A DNA stretch of 64,000 nucleotides from the NCBI RefSeq assembly GCF_004784475.1, contig NZ_SRRT01000012.1, forward strand, positions 44,671 through 108,670, in the 5' to 3' direction. Made by a program: the position numbers and the translations under genes. The notes below the pieces were generated by a model. It made no database searches, was not told the origin of the DNA, and saw only the letters and a program-made list of their open reading frames with translations. This document shows, one piece after another, positions 54,748 to 62,504 of this stretch (positions are counted from its first letter, which is position 1; each line of letters opens with the position of its first letter). The stretch is from Streptomyces bauhiniae. GTDB taxonomy: Bacteria > Actinomycetota > Actinomycetes > Streptomycetales > Streptomycetaceae.

Positions 54748-56273
54748 CGGGAGGCGGCCTTGTCCGGGACGGGACGGGCGAGCACGGCCGGTTCTGCGAC
54801 GGTGTCCAGGGCGGGCTCCGGGAGCGGGGCCGGGGCGGGGGCCGGGGTGCCGGGGCGGGGGATGCTCGCGGCGGAGGCCGGGGCCGACACCGGTGCCGGG
54901 TCCGTCGTTCCGGGGCCGGGGGTGCTCGCGGCGGGGGGCGTGGTGCCGGGACGGGCGTCTTCAGCGGCCGACTCCGGTGCGGTGGCGGCAGGTTCGGCGC
55001 GGTCGGCGCCCGTGTCCGTGTCCGTGGTGGCGGGGCGGGCGGCCGGGCCGGTGGTGGGGGTGGCCGCGGTGTGGAGCAGGGCGCGGTGGAAGACGAGGAC
55101 GGCGAGCAGGGAGCAGGTGCCGGCCAGGAGGAAGGCGTAGCGGGGCTGGATGAAGCCGAGGATGACGCCGCCCATCAGGTAGCCCAGGGCGGGGCCGGTG
55201 TTGGAGACGGCGCCGAGGGCGGCGAAGGCGCGGCCGCGGTGGCTGTCGGGGACGCGGAGGTTGATGACGATGTGGGTGACGGTGGCCTGGGCGCCGTTGC
55301 CGAAGCCGCCGATGAGGTAGCACGGCACGATCCACCAGGCGCCCGGGGCGAGTCCGGTGGCGAGGATGCCGAGGGAGATGCACAGGAACGAGCCGATCAG
55401 GAGGGCCTCGTGGCTGAGTTTCTTGATCCGGCGGACCAGGAGGGCGCCGGGGACCAGGCCGGCCATCCAGGCGGACATGATCAGTCCGTAGGTCTCCTCG
55501 GAGCCGCCGAAGGTGTCGCGGACGTAGAAGACGATGAGGACGTTGATGATGCTGGCGGCGGCCATGACGACGCCGCTGACGGCGAGGATGGAGCGCAGGA
55601 AGCGGTCGCCGCTGACCCGGTAGGCGGGCTCGGCCGCCTGCTGCCCGTCGGTGGCGGGGCCGGGGGCGGCGGGGGTGGTGTGGTGCAGGCGGGTGCGGAT
55701 GGTCAGGGCGCCGGCCACGACGACGGCGAAGGAGGCGGCATCCAGCAGCAGGGAGACACGGACGCCGAAGTGGGCGGTGAGGAACCCGGCGATGCCCGGG
55801 GCGATGACCATGCCCGCCATCGCGGTGGTCTGGGAGATCGCCGAGGCGCGCGGGACGTTGTCCTTGCCGACCATCGCGGCGGGCAGCCCGGCGAACACCG
55901 GGTGGGTGAAGGCCAGTCCGCTGGAGAGCAGCACCGCCAGCACGATCAGCAGGGCGGGGGTGGTGGTCTGGGTCATCGCCAGGCAGGCCAGGATCTGCAG
56001 GGAGGCGACGGTGACGATGAGGCGGCGGCTGTCGAAGCGGTCGGCGAACCGGCCGGTGACCGGGGCCAGCAGCGCCGGGGGGACGGCGGCGGCCAGCAGC
56101 AGGGCCATGACCGCGTACGATCCGGCGCCGCCTGACTGCAGGAGCAGGGTCAGGGCGGTGGCGGCGGCGATGTCGCCGGCGAAGGACAGTCCCCGCATGC
56201 CGGCCAGGACGTAGACGTCCCGCCAGACAGGAGCCGCGGTGGCTGCGGGGGGCTGGGGGGTGGTGGCGGTCAT
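54744..56273 (-). CDS. MFS transporter with long Ala/Pro/Thr C-terminal tail
   Basis: 509 residues from ATG 56273. Twelve hydrophobic segments are visible between residues about 20 and 400; the loop after TM2 holds GRFADRFDSRR, a motif A variant. VFAGLPAAMVGKDNVPRASA and YLIGGFGNGAQATVTHIVIN are typical of the DHA-type multidrug exporters. The last ~110 residues are low complexity (TTGPAARPATTDTDTG; PESAAEDARPGTTPPAAS) and presumably cytosolic, an unusual extension. Starts 9 bp after the JmjC-2 stop and overlaps the M13 start by 4 bp. Best role: export of the mature peptide or self-resistance. Confidence 0.88.
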   Translation of the reverse strand: MTATTPQPPAATAAPVWRDVYVLAGMRGLSFAGDIAAATALTLLLQSGGAGSYAVMALLLAAAVPPALLAPVTGRFADRFDSRRLIVTVASLQILACLAMTQTTTPALLIVLAVLLSSGLAFTHPVFAGLPAAMVGKDNVPRASAISQTTAMAGMVIAPGIAGFLTAHFGVRVSLLLDAASFAVVVAGALTIRTRLHHTTPAAPGPATDGQQAAEPAYRVSGDRFLRSILAVSGVVMAAASIINVLIVFYVRDTFGGSEETYGLIMSAWMAGLVPGALLVRRIKKLSHEALLIGSFLCISLGILATGLAPGAWWIVPCYLIGGFGNGAQATVTHIVINLRVPDSHRGRAFAALGAVSNTGPALGYLMGGVILGFIQPRYAFLLAGTCSLLAVLVFHRALLHTAATPTTGPAARPATTDTDTGADRAEPAATAPESAAEDARPGTTPPAASTPGPGTTDPAPVSAPASAASIPRPGTPAPAPAPLPEPALDTVAEPAVLARPVPDKAASR

Positions 56274-56282
56274 GACGGGTTG

Positions 56283-57521
56283 TCAGCTCCTCATGCTGTC
56301 GGCGGTTTCCAGCACCCCGAGACGGGTCAGCCCCTGGGCGACGTGCACGGACCGGGCTTCGTCCACGCCCGGGAAGAAACGGGCCGCCGCGACCGCACGG
56401 CCGTCCTGCAGGCCGCGCAGCGCGTCGGCGACGGCGTCGGGCACGGCCAGGCGGTGGCCGTTGACCAGCAGGGCGCTGCGGGCGCCGTCGCTGGGTCCGA
56501 TCTCCACCGGGACGGCGCTGCGGCGCAGCAGGACGGCGGGGGCCAGGGCGTCGGCGGAGGCCAGGCGTTCGAACTCCCGGGGCCGGCCGGCGCCGGCGCA
56601 GGCGCGGCCGCTCTCGTACAGCCGGGCGGTCTCGGCGGCCGGGTCCGCGGCGGCCAGGAGGCCGGCGAGGCGGGCGGTCAGGGCGCCGAGCACGGCGGCC
56701 GCGTCCGGGACGGCGGGGTCCGGGGCGGCGGGGTCCGGCTGGGCGGGGTCGGCGAGGTGGGGGAAGCCGTCGAAGTCGGGGGCTTTGAGGAGGTGCTGGA
56801 CGGTGTCGGCCAGCAGGTCGCGCCAGCGGCGCGGCTCGACGGTGACCGACAGGTGCAGGGACACCTGGTCCTTTGCGGCCGCTGCGTGCGGGGTTCCGTA
56901 GGGCAGGTACAGGACGTCACCCGCACGCAGCGTCGTCTCGATGGCCGGCCGGCCCAGGTCCTCGGGCCGGTGGGAGGCCCGCTCGGCGCGGCGGCCGGGC
57001 GGGGGCTCCCAGATCCGCCAGTCCTTGGTGCCCTCGATCTGGATGACGTAGACGTCGACCGGGTCGTGGTGGGGGGCGTAGCCGTCCTTGCCGGCCGGGG
57101 TGAGGAAGGCGACGACCTCGCTTTGGCAGGCGAAGGTGTCGGCGAACAGGTCGGCGAGGTGGCGGGCGGCGGGCAGGAAGTGGTTCAGCGCGTTCCAGGT
57201 GACGGTGCCGCCGGAACGGAACAGCTCGTACACCTGCTCGGCCACGACCGTCTCGGTCAGTGCCGCGCCGCGCTCGGAGACGGTACGGGTGTAGGCCTTG
57301 CCGGGCACGCCGCGGCCGTCCTTGGCGATACGCAGGTAGGCGGGCGAGACGGTCTCCATCGCCACGATGTCGTCGAGCTGCCGCACCGACACCAGCTCCC
57401 GGGCCCGGCCGTCCAGGGCGCCCCTGCGCAGCAGCGGCTTGCGGTTGAAGTACTCCTGGAAGAAGACCTGCCGGTCTCCGACGAGGTCTTCGAAGCCTTG
57501 GGGGGTCGTGGATGTGTCCAC
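56283..57521 (-). CDS. JmjC/cupin-like Fe(II)/2-oxoglutarate oxygenase 2
   Basis: 412 residues from GTG 57521, with GGAGG nine bases upstream; a longer frame to 57719 is Pro/Arg-rich shadow. FEDLVGDRQVFFQEYFNRKP opens the domain, then AETVTWNALNHFLP-like GGTVTWNALNHFLPAARHLA, DGYAPHHDPVDVYVIQIEGT with the H-x-D iron ligands (about residue 149), GDVLYLPYGTPHAAAAKDQV with the distal His, and SLHLSVTVEPRRWRDL. The C-terminal ~120 residues form a winged-helix-like end (AVPDAVADALRGLQDG; QGLTRLGVLE). The layout is that of ribosomal-oxygenase (ROXA/YcfD)-type JmjC enzymes, which hydroxylate protein side chains. Paralogue of the 58.5-59.7 kb gene. First gene of the operon continuing to MFS, M13, TPR and LOG. 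Substrate inferred to be the precursor peptide. Confidence 0.85.
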   Translation of the reverse strand: MDTSTTPQGFEDLVGDRQVFFQEYFNRKPLLRRGALDGRARELVSVRQLDDIVAMETVSPAYLRIAKDGRGVPGKAYTRTVSERGAALTETVVAEQVYELFRSGGTVTWNALNHFLPAARHLADLFADTFACQSEVVAFLTPAGKDGYAPHHDPVDVYVIQIEGTKDWRIWEPPPGRRAERASHRPEDLGRPAIETTLRAGDVLYLPYGTPHAAAAKDQVSLHLSVTVEPRRWRDLLADTVQHLLKAPDFDGFPHLADPAQPDPAAPDPAVPDAAAVLGALTARLAGLLAAADPAAETARLYESGRACAGAGRPREFERLASADALAPAVLLRRSAVPVEIGPSDGARSALLVNGHRLAVPDAVADALRGLQDGRAVAAARFFPGVDEARSVHVAQGLTRLGVLETADSMRS

Positions 57522-58541
57522 GCTCTTCGCCTCCAGCGGACGGGGTGGGGCCTGGGGTGGGAACTGGTGCCGGTGCGGGGCAATGGGGGGCGGGCGGATA
57601 CGGCGCCCCTCCCGGAGGGGGTGGGGCGGGCGGGGGCGGGGCCCCTCCCGGAGAGGGCTGGGCTGGGCGGGGCGGCGGGGCTTGGGACTCCCCCGCCGGG
57701 CACCGGGCCCGGGCTTCAATGTCCGGGGTAGTGCCGGGCTTTCGCCCCCGGAGCCGGTGCCCCGGTGTTACTCGGCGGGACCGTGCCCGGCGCTCACCTC
57801 GCCAGGGGCGGTTCCCGGTTTCACGAGCTGGTGCTTCACGGTGGTCAACTGCCGGGGTGCTACCGGGTGTTGCGGACCGGGGCGGCGCCCCGGTGTCGTA
57901 CGGTCCCCGGTGTCACGGGCCCGGTGCCGTGCCTGGGGGCTCAACTGCCGGGGTAATAGCGGGTGTTACGGGCCGGGGCGGTGCTCCGGTGTGCACGAGC
58001 CGGTGCCATGTCCCGACGCTCACCCGCCGGGGCGGTGCCCGGGGTTCAGCTTCCGGAGCAGTACCGGGCCTCGCGTGCCGGCCTGTACTCCCGGTGCTCA
58101 ACTACCGCGGTGGTACCGGGTTTTGCGTGCCGGGGCGGGCCCGGTGTTCAGCGAGAGCCTGGGTGGTGGTGCGTGGTGCTCACCTGGCGGGGCGGTATCC
58201 GGGGGCCGGGTACCGCGTACCGGTGCGGTGCTTTCGTGCGGGTGCCGGTACTGGCGGCCCGGCAGCAGCCGGCGGAAGCCGCCTGCGCCGGGCCGGCCCG
58301 CGTCCGGTACCGGGTGGTGCGGGGGGGCGCGGCCTGGGCGCACGCCGGTGCGGGACCGGGTGGTGCGTGCCGGGCGTTACCGGGCGTCCCCTGCCGGGGC
58401 GGTACCCGGGGGTCACGTCCTGGGGGCCGTGACCGTGCTCTCCTGCCGGGGCGGGACCGGGTGTCACCTGCCGGAGCGGGACCGGGTGTCACCTGCCGGG
58501 TGCGGTGCCGGTGTCACCCTGCCGGTGCGGGGCCGGGGTGT
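57522..58541. repeat. Degenerate tandem repeat tract between the two JmjC genes
   Basis: From about 57700 to 58541 the sequence is built from imperfect units of about 25-35 bp around CCGGGGCGGTACCGGGTGTT. The clearest run is at 58453-58545, where CCTGCCGGRGCGGGACCGGG followed by TGTCA recurs with 25-26 bp period four times. Three units (near 57845, 57940, 58098) contain CAACTG or CAACTA like an operator half-site. No coding potential. The region must hold the promoter of the JmjC-2 operon or be read through from JmjC-1. Confidence 0.7.
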
Positions 58542-59726
58542 TCAGCGGGTGGCGACTTCGAGGACGCCGAGGCGGGTCAGGCCCTGGGCGGCCTTGGTGG
58601 CGCGGTCGGGATCGACGCCGGGGAAGATGTCGCCGGCGGGGACGTCGGCGGTGTCCAGGCCGGCGAGGGTCTCGGCGACCGGGGTCGGGACGGCGATCTT
58701 GTGGCCGTTGACCGTCATCTGGGTGCGGCCGCCGTCGTTCGCGCCGAACTCCACCACGGCCGCCGTACGGCGCAGCAGCACGGTCGGGGTGATGCGGTCG
58801 GTCTCGGCGATCGTCTGGAAGGTCGTGCCGTGGGAACTGCCCGGCATGGTGCGGCCCAGGTCGGCCAGCCGGTCCAGCTCGGCGGCGCTGTCCAGGGCGT
58901 CCATGCGGGCGGCCAGCGCGGCGATCTTCTGCCGGAACAGGGCCTCGGTACCGGCGTCCCGCAGCGCGCCGATGTGCGGGTACTGGTTGAACTCGGGTGC
59001 GGAAGCCGCCTGTTCGAACGTCTCGCGCAGCAGGTCCTTCCACATGCGGGGCCGCATCATGATCGACAGGTGCAGGGACACCTGGTCCTCGGCGGCGGCC
59101 GCGTGCGGGGTGTTGTAGGGCAGGTAGAGGACGTCGCCCGGCTCCAGGAGGACCTCGATGACCGGCTCGCCGAGCTCTTCGTCGGTGTAGGAGGCGTTGT
59201 CGCCGTCGCGGTGGGCGGGCAGGTCCCACAGCTTCCACCGCTTGGTGCCCTCGAGCTGCACGATGAACAGGTCGACCGGGTCGTGGTGGGGGAGGTAGCC
59301 GCGCTTCCTGGCGGGCGTCATGAACCCGACCACGTCGGTGCGTACGGCCATCTTGTCGCTGATGACGCGGGTGAAGTCCCGCAGCTCGGGCACGATCTGG
59401 TTCAGCGAGCACCAGGTGACCGTCGCGCCGGCCCGGAACAGCTCGTAGATCTTCTCCGGCACGACCGTGTCGGTGATGTTCACACCCTGCACGACGACAC
59501 TGCGGGTGTAGCCCTTCTCGGGCACCCCGGAACCGTTGTGGTTGACCTTGATGTAGGGCGGCCGGATCGATTCCATGTGCAGCAGCTCGTCGAGCTTGCG
59601 GACGGAGAGGATGTCCCGGACGTCGCCCGGCATCGCGTTCTTCCGCAGCAGGGGCTTCTTGTCGAAGTACTCGGCAAAGAAGACCTTTTCGTCCCCCACC
59701 AGATCTTCGAATGTGAAGTCGTACAT
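58542..59726 (-). CDS. JmjC/cupin-like Fe(II)/2-oxoglutarate oxygenase 1
   Basis: 394 residues from ATG 59726 behind GAAAGGG. FEDLVGDEKVFFAEYFDKKP, GATVTWCSLNQIVPELRDFT, RGYLPHHDPVDLFIVQLEGT with the H-x-D ligands (about residue 146), KRWKLWDLPAH, GDVLYLPYNTPHAAAAEDQV and SLHLSIMMRPRMWKDL with the distal His, then the C-terminal HTVLLRRTAAVVE-like and QGLTRLGVLEVATR blocks. Same family and layout as JmjC-2. It is the gene directly after precursor 2 (104 bp), so the peptide-enzyme pairing is tight: read-through past the hairpin would give less enzyme than peptide. Predicted side-chain hydroxylase of the peptide. Confidence 0.85.
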   Translation of the reverse strand: MYDFTFEDLVGDEKVFFAEYFDKKPLLRKNAMPGDVRDILSVRKLDELLHMESIRPPYIKVNHNGSGVPEKGYTRSVVVQGVNITDTVVPEKIYELFRAGATVTWCSLNQIVPELRDFTRVISDKMAVRTDVVGFMTPARKRGYLPHHDPVDLFIVQLEGTKRWKLWDLPAHRDGDNASYTDEELGEPVIEVLLEPGDVLYLPYNTPHAAAAEDQVSLHLSIMMRPRMWKDLLRETFEQAASAPEFNQYPHIGALRDAGTEALFRQKIAALAARMDALDSAAELDRLADLGRTMPGSSHGTTFQTIAETDRITPTVLLRRTAAVVEFGANDGGRTQMTVNGHKIAVPTPVAETLAGLDTADVPAGDIFPGVDPDRATKAAQGLTRLGVLEVATR

Positions 59727-59778
59727 TGCATCCCTTTCAATGCCCGATGGCGTGGAACGAAACCCTGTTCTTGTGCGG

Positions 59779-59817
59779 CGGAGGGGCGGCAGCCTGTATG
59801 TACGGGCCGCCCCTCCG
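59779..59817 (-). terminator. GC hairpin after precursor 2 (attenuator)
   Basis: CGGAGGGGCGGC (59779-59790) pairs with GCCGCCCCTCCG (59806-59817), a perfect 12-bp stem with a 15-base loop, between the precursor 2 stop and JmjC-1. Same stem as after precursor 1. Without a U-tract, so probably partial termination or mRNA stabilisation that keeps precursor in excess. Confidence 0.7.
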
Positions 59818-59830
59818 GCCGCATCAGAAA

Positions 59831-59920
59831 TTACTGGATGTTGACGTAGTACGACGTCGCCAGCAGCTCGGCGGAGGTCTCGATGAACTCGATGTCGTCG
59901 AACGCCACGGTGTTCTCCAT
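59831..59920 (-). CDS. Candidate RiPP precursor peptide 2
   Basis: 29 residues from ATG 59920, with GAGGGAG upstream, ending TAA 59831-59833. Identical to precursor 1 except Asn3 for Ser3; it ends ATSYYVNIQ. DNA differs at synonymous positions, so this is an older duplication kept under selection for peptide sequence. Promoter, spacing and hairpin architecture are conserved too. Followed by JmjC-1. Confidence 0.72.
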   Translation of the reverse strand: MENTVAFDDIEFIETSAELLATSYYVNIQ

Positions 59921-59978
59921 GCTGTTCACTCCCTCTTGATTTCCCGGATTCCCGCCGGGGTGTCCCGGCGATGACGAA

Positions 59979-60008
59979 ATACTCACCCCCAGCCGGGCGG
60001 CACGTCAA
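59979..60008 (-). promoter_or_regulatory. Promoter of precursor 2 / JmjC-1
   Basis: On the minus strand TTGACG (60008-60003), 18-base spacer, GAGTAT (59984-59979). Predicted transcription start about 50 nt before the ATG at 59920. Matches the precursor 1 promoter in both hexamers and spacing. Confidence 0.7.
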
Positions 60009-60018
60009 CGGACCAAAA

Positions 60019-60080
60019 ACCTGAACACCGGGACAGCCCGGATATACGCAACCTGAACAGCAGGGCGTCCCGGATATATG
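60019..60080. promoter_or_regulatory. 32-bp tandem repeat upstream of the precursor 2 promoter
   Basis: ACCTGAACACCGGGAC...CCCGGATATACG (60019-60048) is repeated as ACCTGAACAGCAGGGC...CCCGGATATATG (60051-60080), three turns of the helix apart. It starts 11 bp upstream of the -35, an activator position. Confidence 0.6.
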
Positions 60081-60130
60081 GAAAACACGCGGGCGCGGGC
60101 GCGGGAGAACAGAAGCCACGGGAGCCGGGG

Positions 60131-60156
60131 GTCAACTGCGGACGGGCACAGTTGAA
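60131..60156. promoter_or_regulatory. StrR-like operator site 1
   Basis: GTCAACTG-N10-CAGTTGAA(C). The left arm lacks one base of GTTCAACTG; the right arm is consensus. It is the site nearest the precursor 2 promoter, about 125 bp upstream of its -35. Confidence 0.55.
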
Positions 60157-60385
60157 CACCCCACACGAGCCGGACCGGCCCCGGCAGGGACGGGCCCGGC
60201 CCTGGCAGAGGCGGGACGTAACACCAGGTGGGACGGGGTAACAGGGCACTCCTCCTGACCCTGGCGGCAGGAAGCGGATCTTTACGCGGCGGCAGGGAGC
60301 TCCCTCTACGGCGTGGGGGCACGGCCCCCTTTTACAACGCCGGGGTGCGGCCCTTTCACGCAGGCGCAGCCGCAGGAAGAAATGG

Positions 60386-60417
60386 GTGTTCAACTGCGGG
60401 CGAACGCAGTTGAACAC
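60386..60417. promoter_or_regulatory. StrR-like operator site 2, perfect palindrome
   Basis: GTGTTCAACTG-N10-CAGTTGAACAC: arms are perfectly complementary over 11 bp, and the CG/CG pair inside extends them to 13. Confidence 0.7.
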
Positions 60418-60576
60418 TCACAGCGGGGCACGCATGGTCCGGATCTTTCGGGTGAACAGCAGCGGCAGGGACGGCTCTCTAACCGGGTGGGGACGCGGCA
60501 GCAGAACACAGCTCCCTTTTACGACGGCAGGACGCGGCCCCTTTTTGCGCGAGCGCGACCGAAAGGGAAAGGGGGG

Positions 60577-60603
60577 CGGCTGCGGACGAACGCAATCGAA
60601 CAC
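60577..60603. promoter_or_regulatory. Degenerate operator site 3
   Basis: Only the right arm is close to consensus (CGCAATCGAACAC); the left arm reads GCGGCTGCG. It lies at the expected spacing in the array. Confidence 0.35.
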
Positions 60604-60743
60604 AGCGGACCGGCCCCCACCCGGATACCCCACCGAGTGGGGGCAGCGGAACACGTCTTCCCCTCCCTTCTTTACGAGGAGCAGCTCTCTTTTCGGCGGC
60701 GGGACGCGGCTCCTTTTAGGCGGGCACGACCGAGGGGCAGAGG

Positions 60744-60772
60744 GTTCAACTGCCTGGCAGGCGCAGTTGAAC
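60744..60772. promoter_or_regulatory. StrR-like operator site 4, N11 spacing
   Basis: GTTCAACTG-N11-CAGTTGAAC, perfect arms. The 11-base spacing equals the published StrR operator layout GTTCGACTG-N11-CAGTCGAAC as I remember it. Confidence 0.7.
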
Positions 60773-60903
60773 GCCGGCGGGCCCCCACCCAGGCGCCCTG
60801 CTGGCTGGAAACGGCGGCACACCCCCCTTTCAGCGAGGAGCAGCCCTCCTTTCCGACGGCCGGACACGGCCCCCTCTACACGGCCACGGCCGAGAGGCAG
60901 AGG

Positions 60904-60929
60904 GGCAACTGCCGACAGGCTCAGTGGAC
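60904..60929. promoter_or_regulatory. Degenerate operator site 5
   Basis: GGCAACTG-N10-CAGTGGAC: both arms recognisable with two mismatches each. Confidence 0.4.
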
Positions 60930-61084
60930 GCACACACCGGACCGGAACCCGGCTGTCCCCCCGGCGGGCCGGTAGCGGAAGCCCGGCTCCTTTACCGGGA
61001 CAGAGCGCCGTCACGGAGCCCGGCTCCATCTGCGGCGGCGAGACGCGGCTCCTAGACGCGGGCACAACCGACCGGAAAGCAGGG

Positions 61085-61110
61085 GGCAACGGCGGACGGG
61101 TGAGGTTGAC
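61085..61110. promoter_or_regulatory. Degenerate operator site 6
   Basis: GGCAACGG-N10-GAGGTTGAC-like, the weakest member, recognised mainly by its position in the repeat unit. Confidence 0.3.
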
Positions 61111-61280
61111 CGCGCGCACCCCGGAACGGAAACCGAAGATCCTGCCCGAGTAAGGGACGGCGGGACGGACCTCTCCCCACCGCGGCAGGACGCAGCTCCC
61201 CCAACGCGGCACAGCGGCACAGCCGACGGGGCGAGGGGGCGCAGCTCCCCGAACGCGGCACAGCCGACGGAGGAAGGGGA

Positions 61281-61307
61281 CTCAACTGCGGACGGGCGCA
61301 GTTGAAC
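61281..61307. promoter_or_regulatory. StrR-like operator site 7
   Basis: CTCAACTG-N10-CAGTTGAAC with the inner CG/CG pair; one mismatch in the left arm. It is about 1.2 kb downstream of the end of the StrR-like gene. Confidence 0.6.
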
Positions 61308-61520
61308 GCGCCCATCGGACCGGAACCCGAGTGCCCTACCGGGCGGGATGCGGTAGCCGGGGCCATAGCTCTTTTACCGGGGGCGGGGCACGCCGCGGCG
61401 GAGGCGGCGTGTCCTTTCGCGGCGGGACGCGGTGCCTCTTCGCGGCGGCGGGACGCGGCGCCTTTCCGCATACAGGCGAAGCCCGTCCGCCGCCCGTACC
61501 GGAGGGAAGCAGGGGGCAGA

Positions 61521-62504
61521 GGGCGGACAGCAGGTGCAGACCACCGGCTGCCGGAAGACCCCACCCGAAGCGAGCCGCCGGGACCGACCGGCCCGAACCC
61601 GGCACGCCCCCGCAGGGAGGAGACCGGCTGCGCAGGCGTCCGGGGGCGACCCCGAAGGCGGCCGAGCCCAGGCCCCCAACGGGACAGGACGCCGGCGCGG
61701 AAGAAGCTGCGCGATTTCCCCAGCACGAGCCCGGAAGCAACCCAGGGGCCAGAAATGGCCCTCGGCGCGCCGGTAGTGCAGACGCCCCGGACCCGGCCCG
61801 TGCAGGGCGGGAGGAGTCCGAAGGGGAGGGGCCCGTCAGCGGGTTCAGGATGACTGCGGCCAGGGGCGGGACAGGTCTCAGGACGGCGAGAAGGACCCAG
61901 TCGTGCCAGACCGCGGCCGGCAGCAGACCAAGCGTCCGGCCGTGACGCAGAAGCCCTCGCCCAGGCCGACCGCGCAGCCCCGGCACCGCCCGGAGCCCCC
62001 ACCCGAGTACGGCCCCGGAAACCGGATGGTCCCGCACGCCCCGGGGCACCGACGCAGGCCCTCCCGGTCGGAGAGGCTGTGCGGGCCACGCCTGGTCCGG
62101 AACCTTACGCAGGCCGGCCCCCTGCCCGACGCCCCGTACAGGGGAGGCAGCGCCGGGGGCCAGCAGGGCCGGGGCCACCCGGGGCAGGGCACCCAGGTTC
62201 CACAAGCCGCAGCCACCCCTGCTCCGGAGCCTCCTGCAGGCAACCCCGGCCCGACGTCCCGTACAGGGGAAGCCGGGCCGGGGCCACCCGGGACAGGCCA
62301 CCCACGTTCCACAAGCCACAGCCACCCATGCTCCGCGACTTTAAGGAAGCCGGCGGCCCGACGCCCCGCATAGGGGAGGTATGGGGGAGGCCGGGCCAGG
62401 GGCCGCGGGCCGCGCCTGGTCCGGGGGCTCGTGCAGGCGGCCCCCGCCCGGCGCCCCGTACGGGGTGGGCCGGGCCGGGGGCTACAGGGGCGGGGCGGGT
62501 GGGG
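61521..62504. repeat. Non-coding GC-rich tract with a second ~100-130 bp repeat
   Basis: From about 61950 a phrase like GACGCCCCGTACAGGGGAGG recurs at 62130, 62260, 62357 and 62449, each followed by GCCGGGCCGGGGCCA-like sequence; GTTCCACAAGCC occurs twice 128 bp apart. No protein-like frame in either strand, although GC bias keeps frames open. 61521-61950 shows nothing specific. Confidence 0.5.

Larger units (their letters stand above)
60120..61520. repeat. Degenerate 160-260 bp tandem repeat, each unit with an operator palindrome
   Basis: At least six units share a phrase like GGACGCGGCTCCTTTT, then a GGGCACGACCGA-like phrase, then a purine run (AGGGGCAGAGGG) leading into the palindrome. 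Palindrome centres lie near 60144, 60401, 60590, 60758, 60917, 61098 and 61294. No protein-like frame exists. The array fills the space between the StrR-like gene and precursor 2. Confidence 0.7.

Noticed and set aside
52492..55140. 882-codon plus-strand frame over the M13 and MFS genes
   Set aside because: Antisense shadow; composition is Gly/Arg/Val-rich without motifs, while the minus strand carries HExxH and MFS signatures.
57963..59849. 628-codon plus-strand frame over JmjC-1 and the repeat tract
   Set aside because: Half of it is the repeat tract and the other half is antisense to a well-supported JmjC gene.
59983..61212. Frames of 140-260 codons inside the operator array
   Set aside because: They read through the palindromes and repeat units, change composition from unit to unit, and have no conserved peptide.
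60120..61320. Possible CRISPR array
   Set aside because: Repeat units are long, degenerate and palindromic, spacers are not unique sequences of uniform length, and no cas gene is present.
61052..62325. Long minus-strand frames between the operator array and the StrR-like gene
   Set aside because: Arg/Gly/Pro-rich with no RBS or domain; they follow DNA repeats and several frames overlap.
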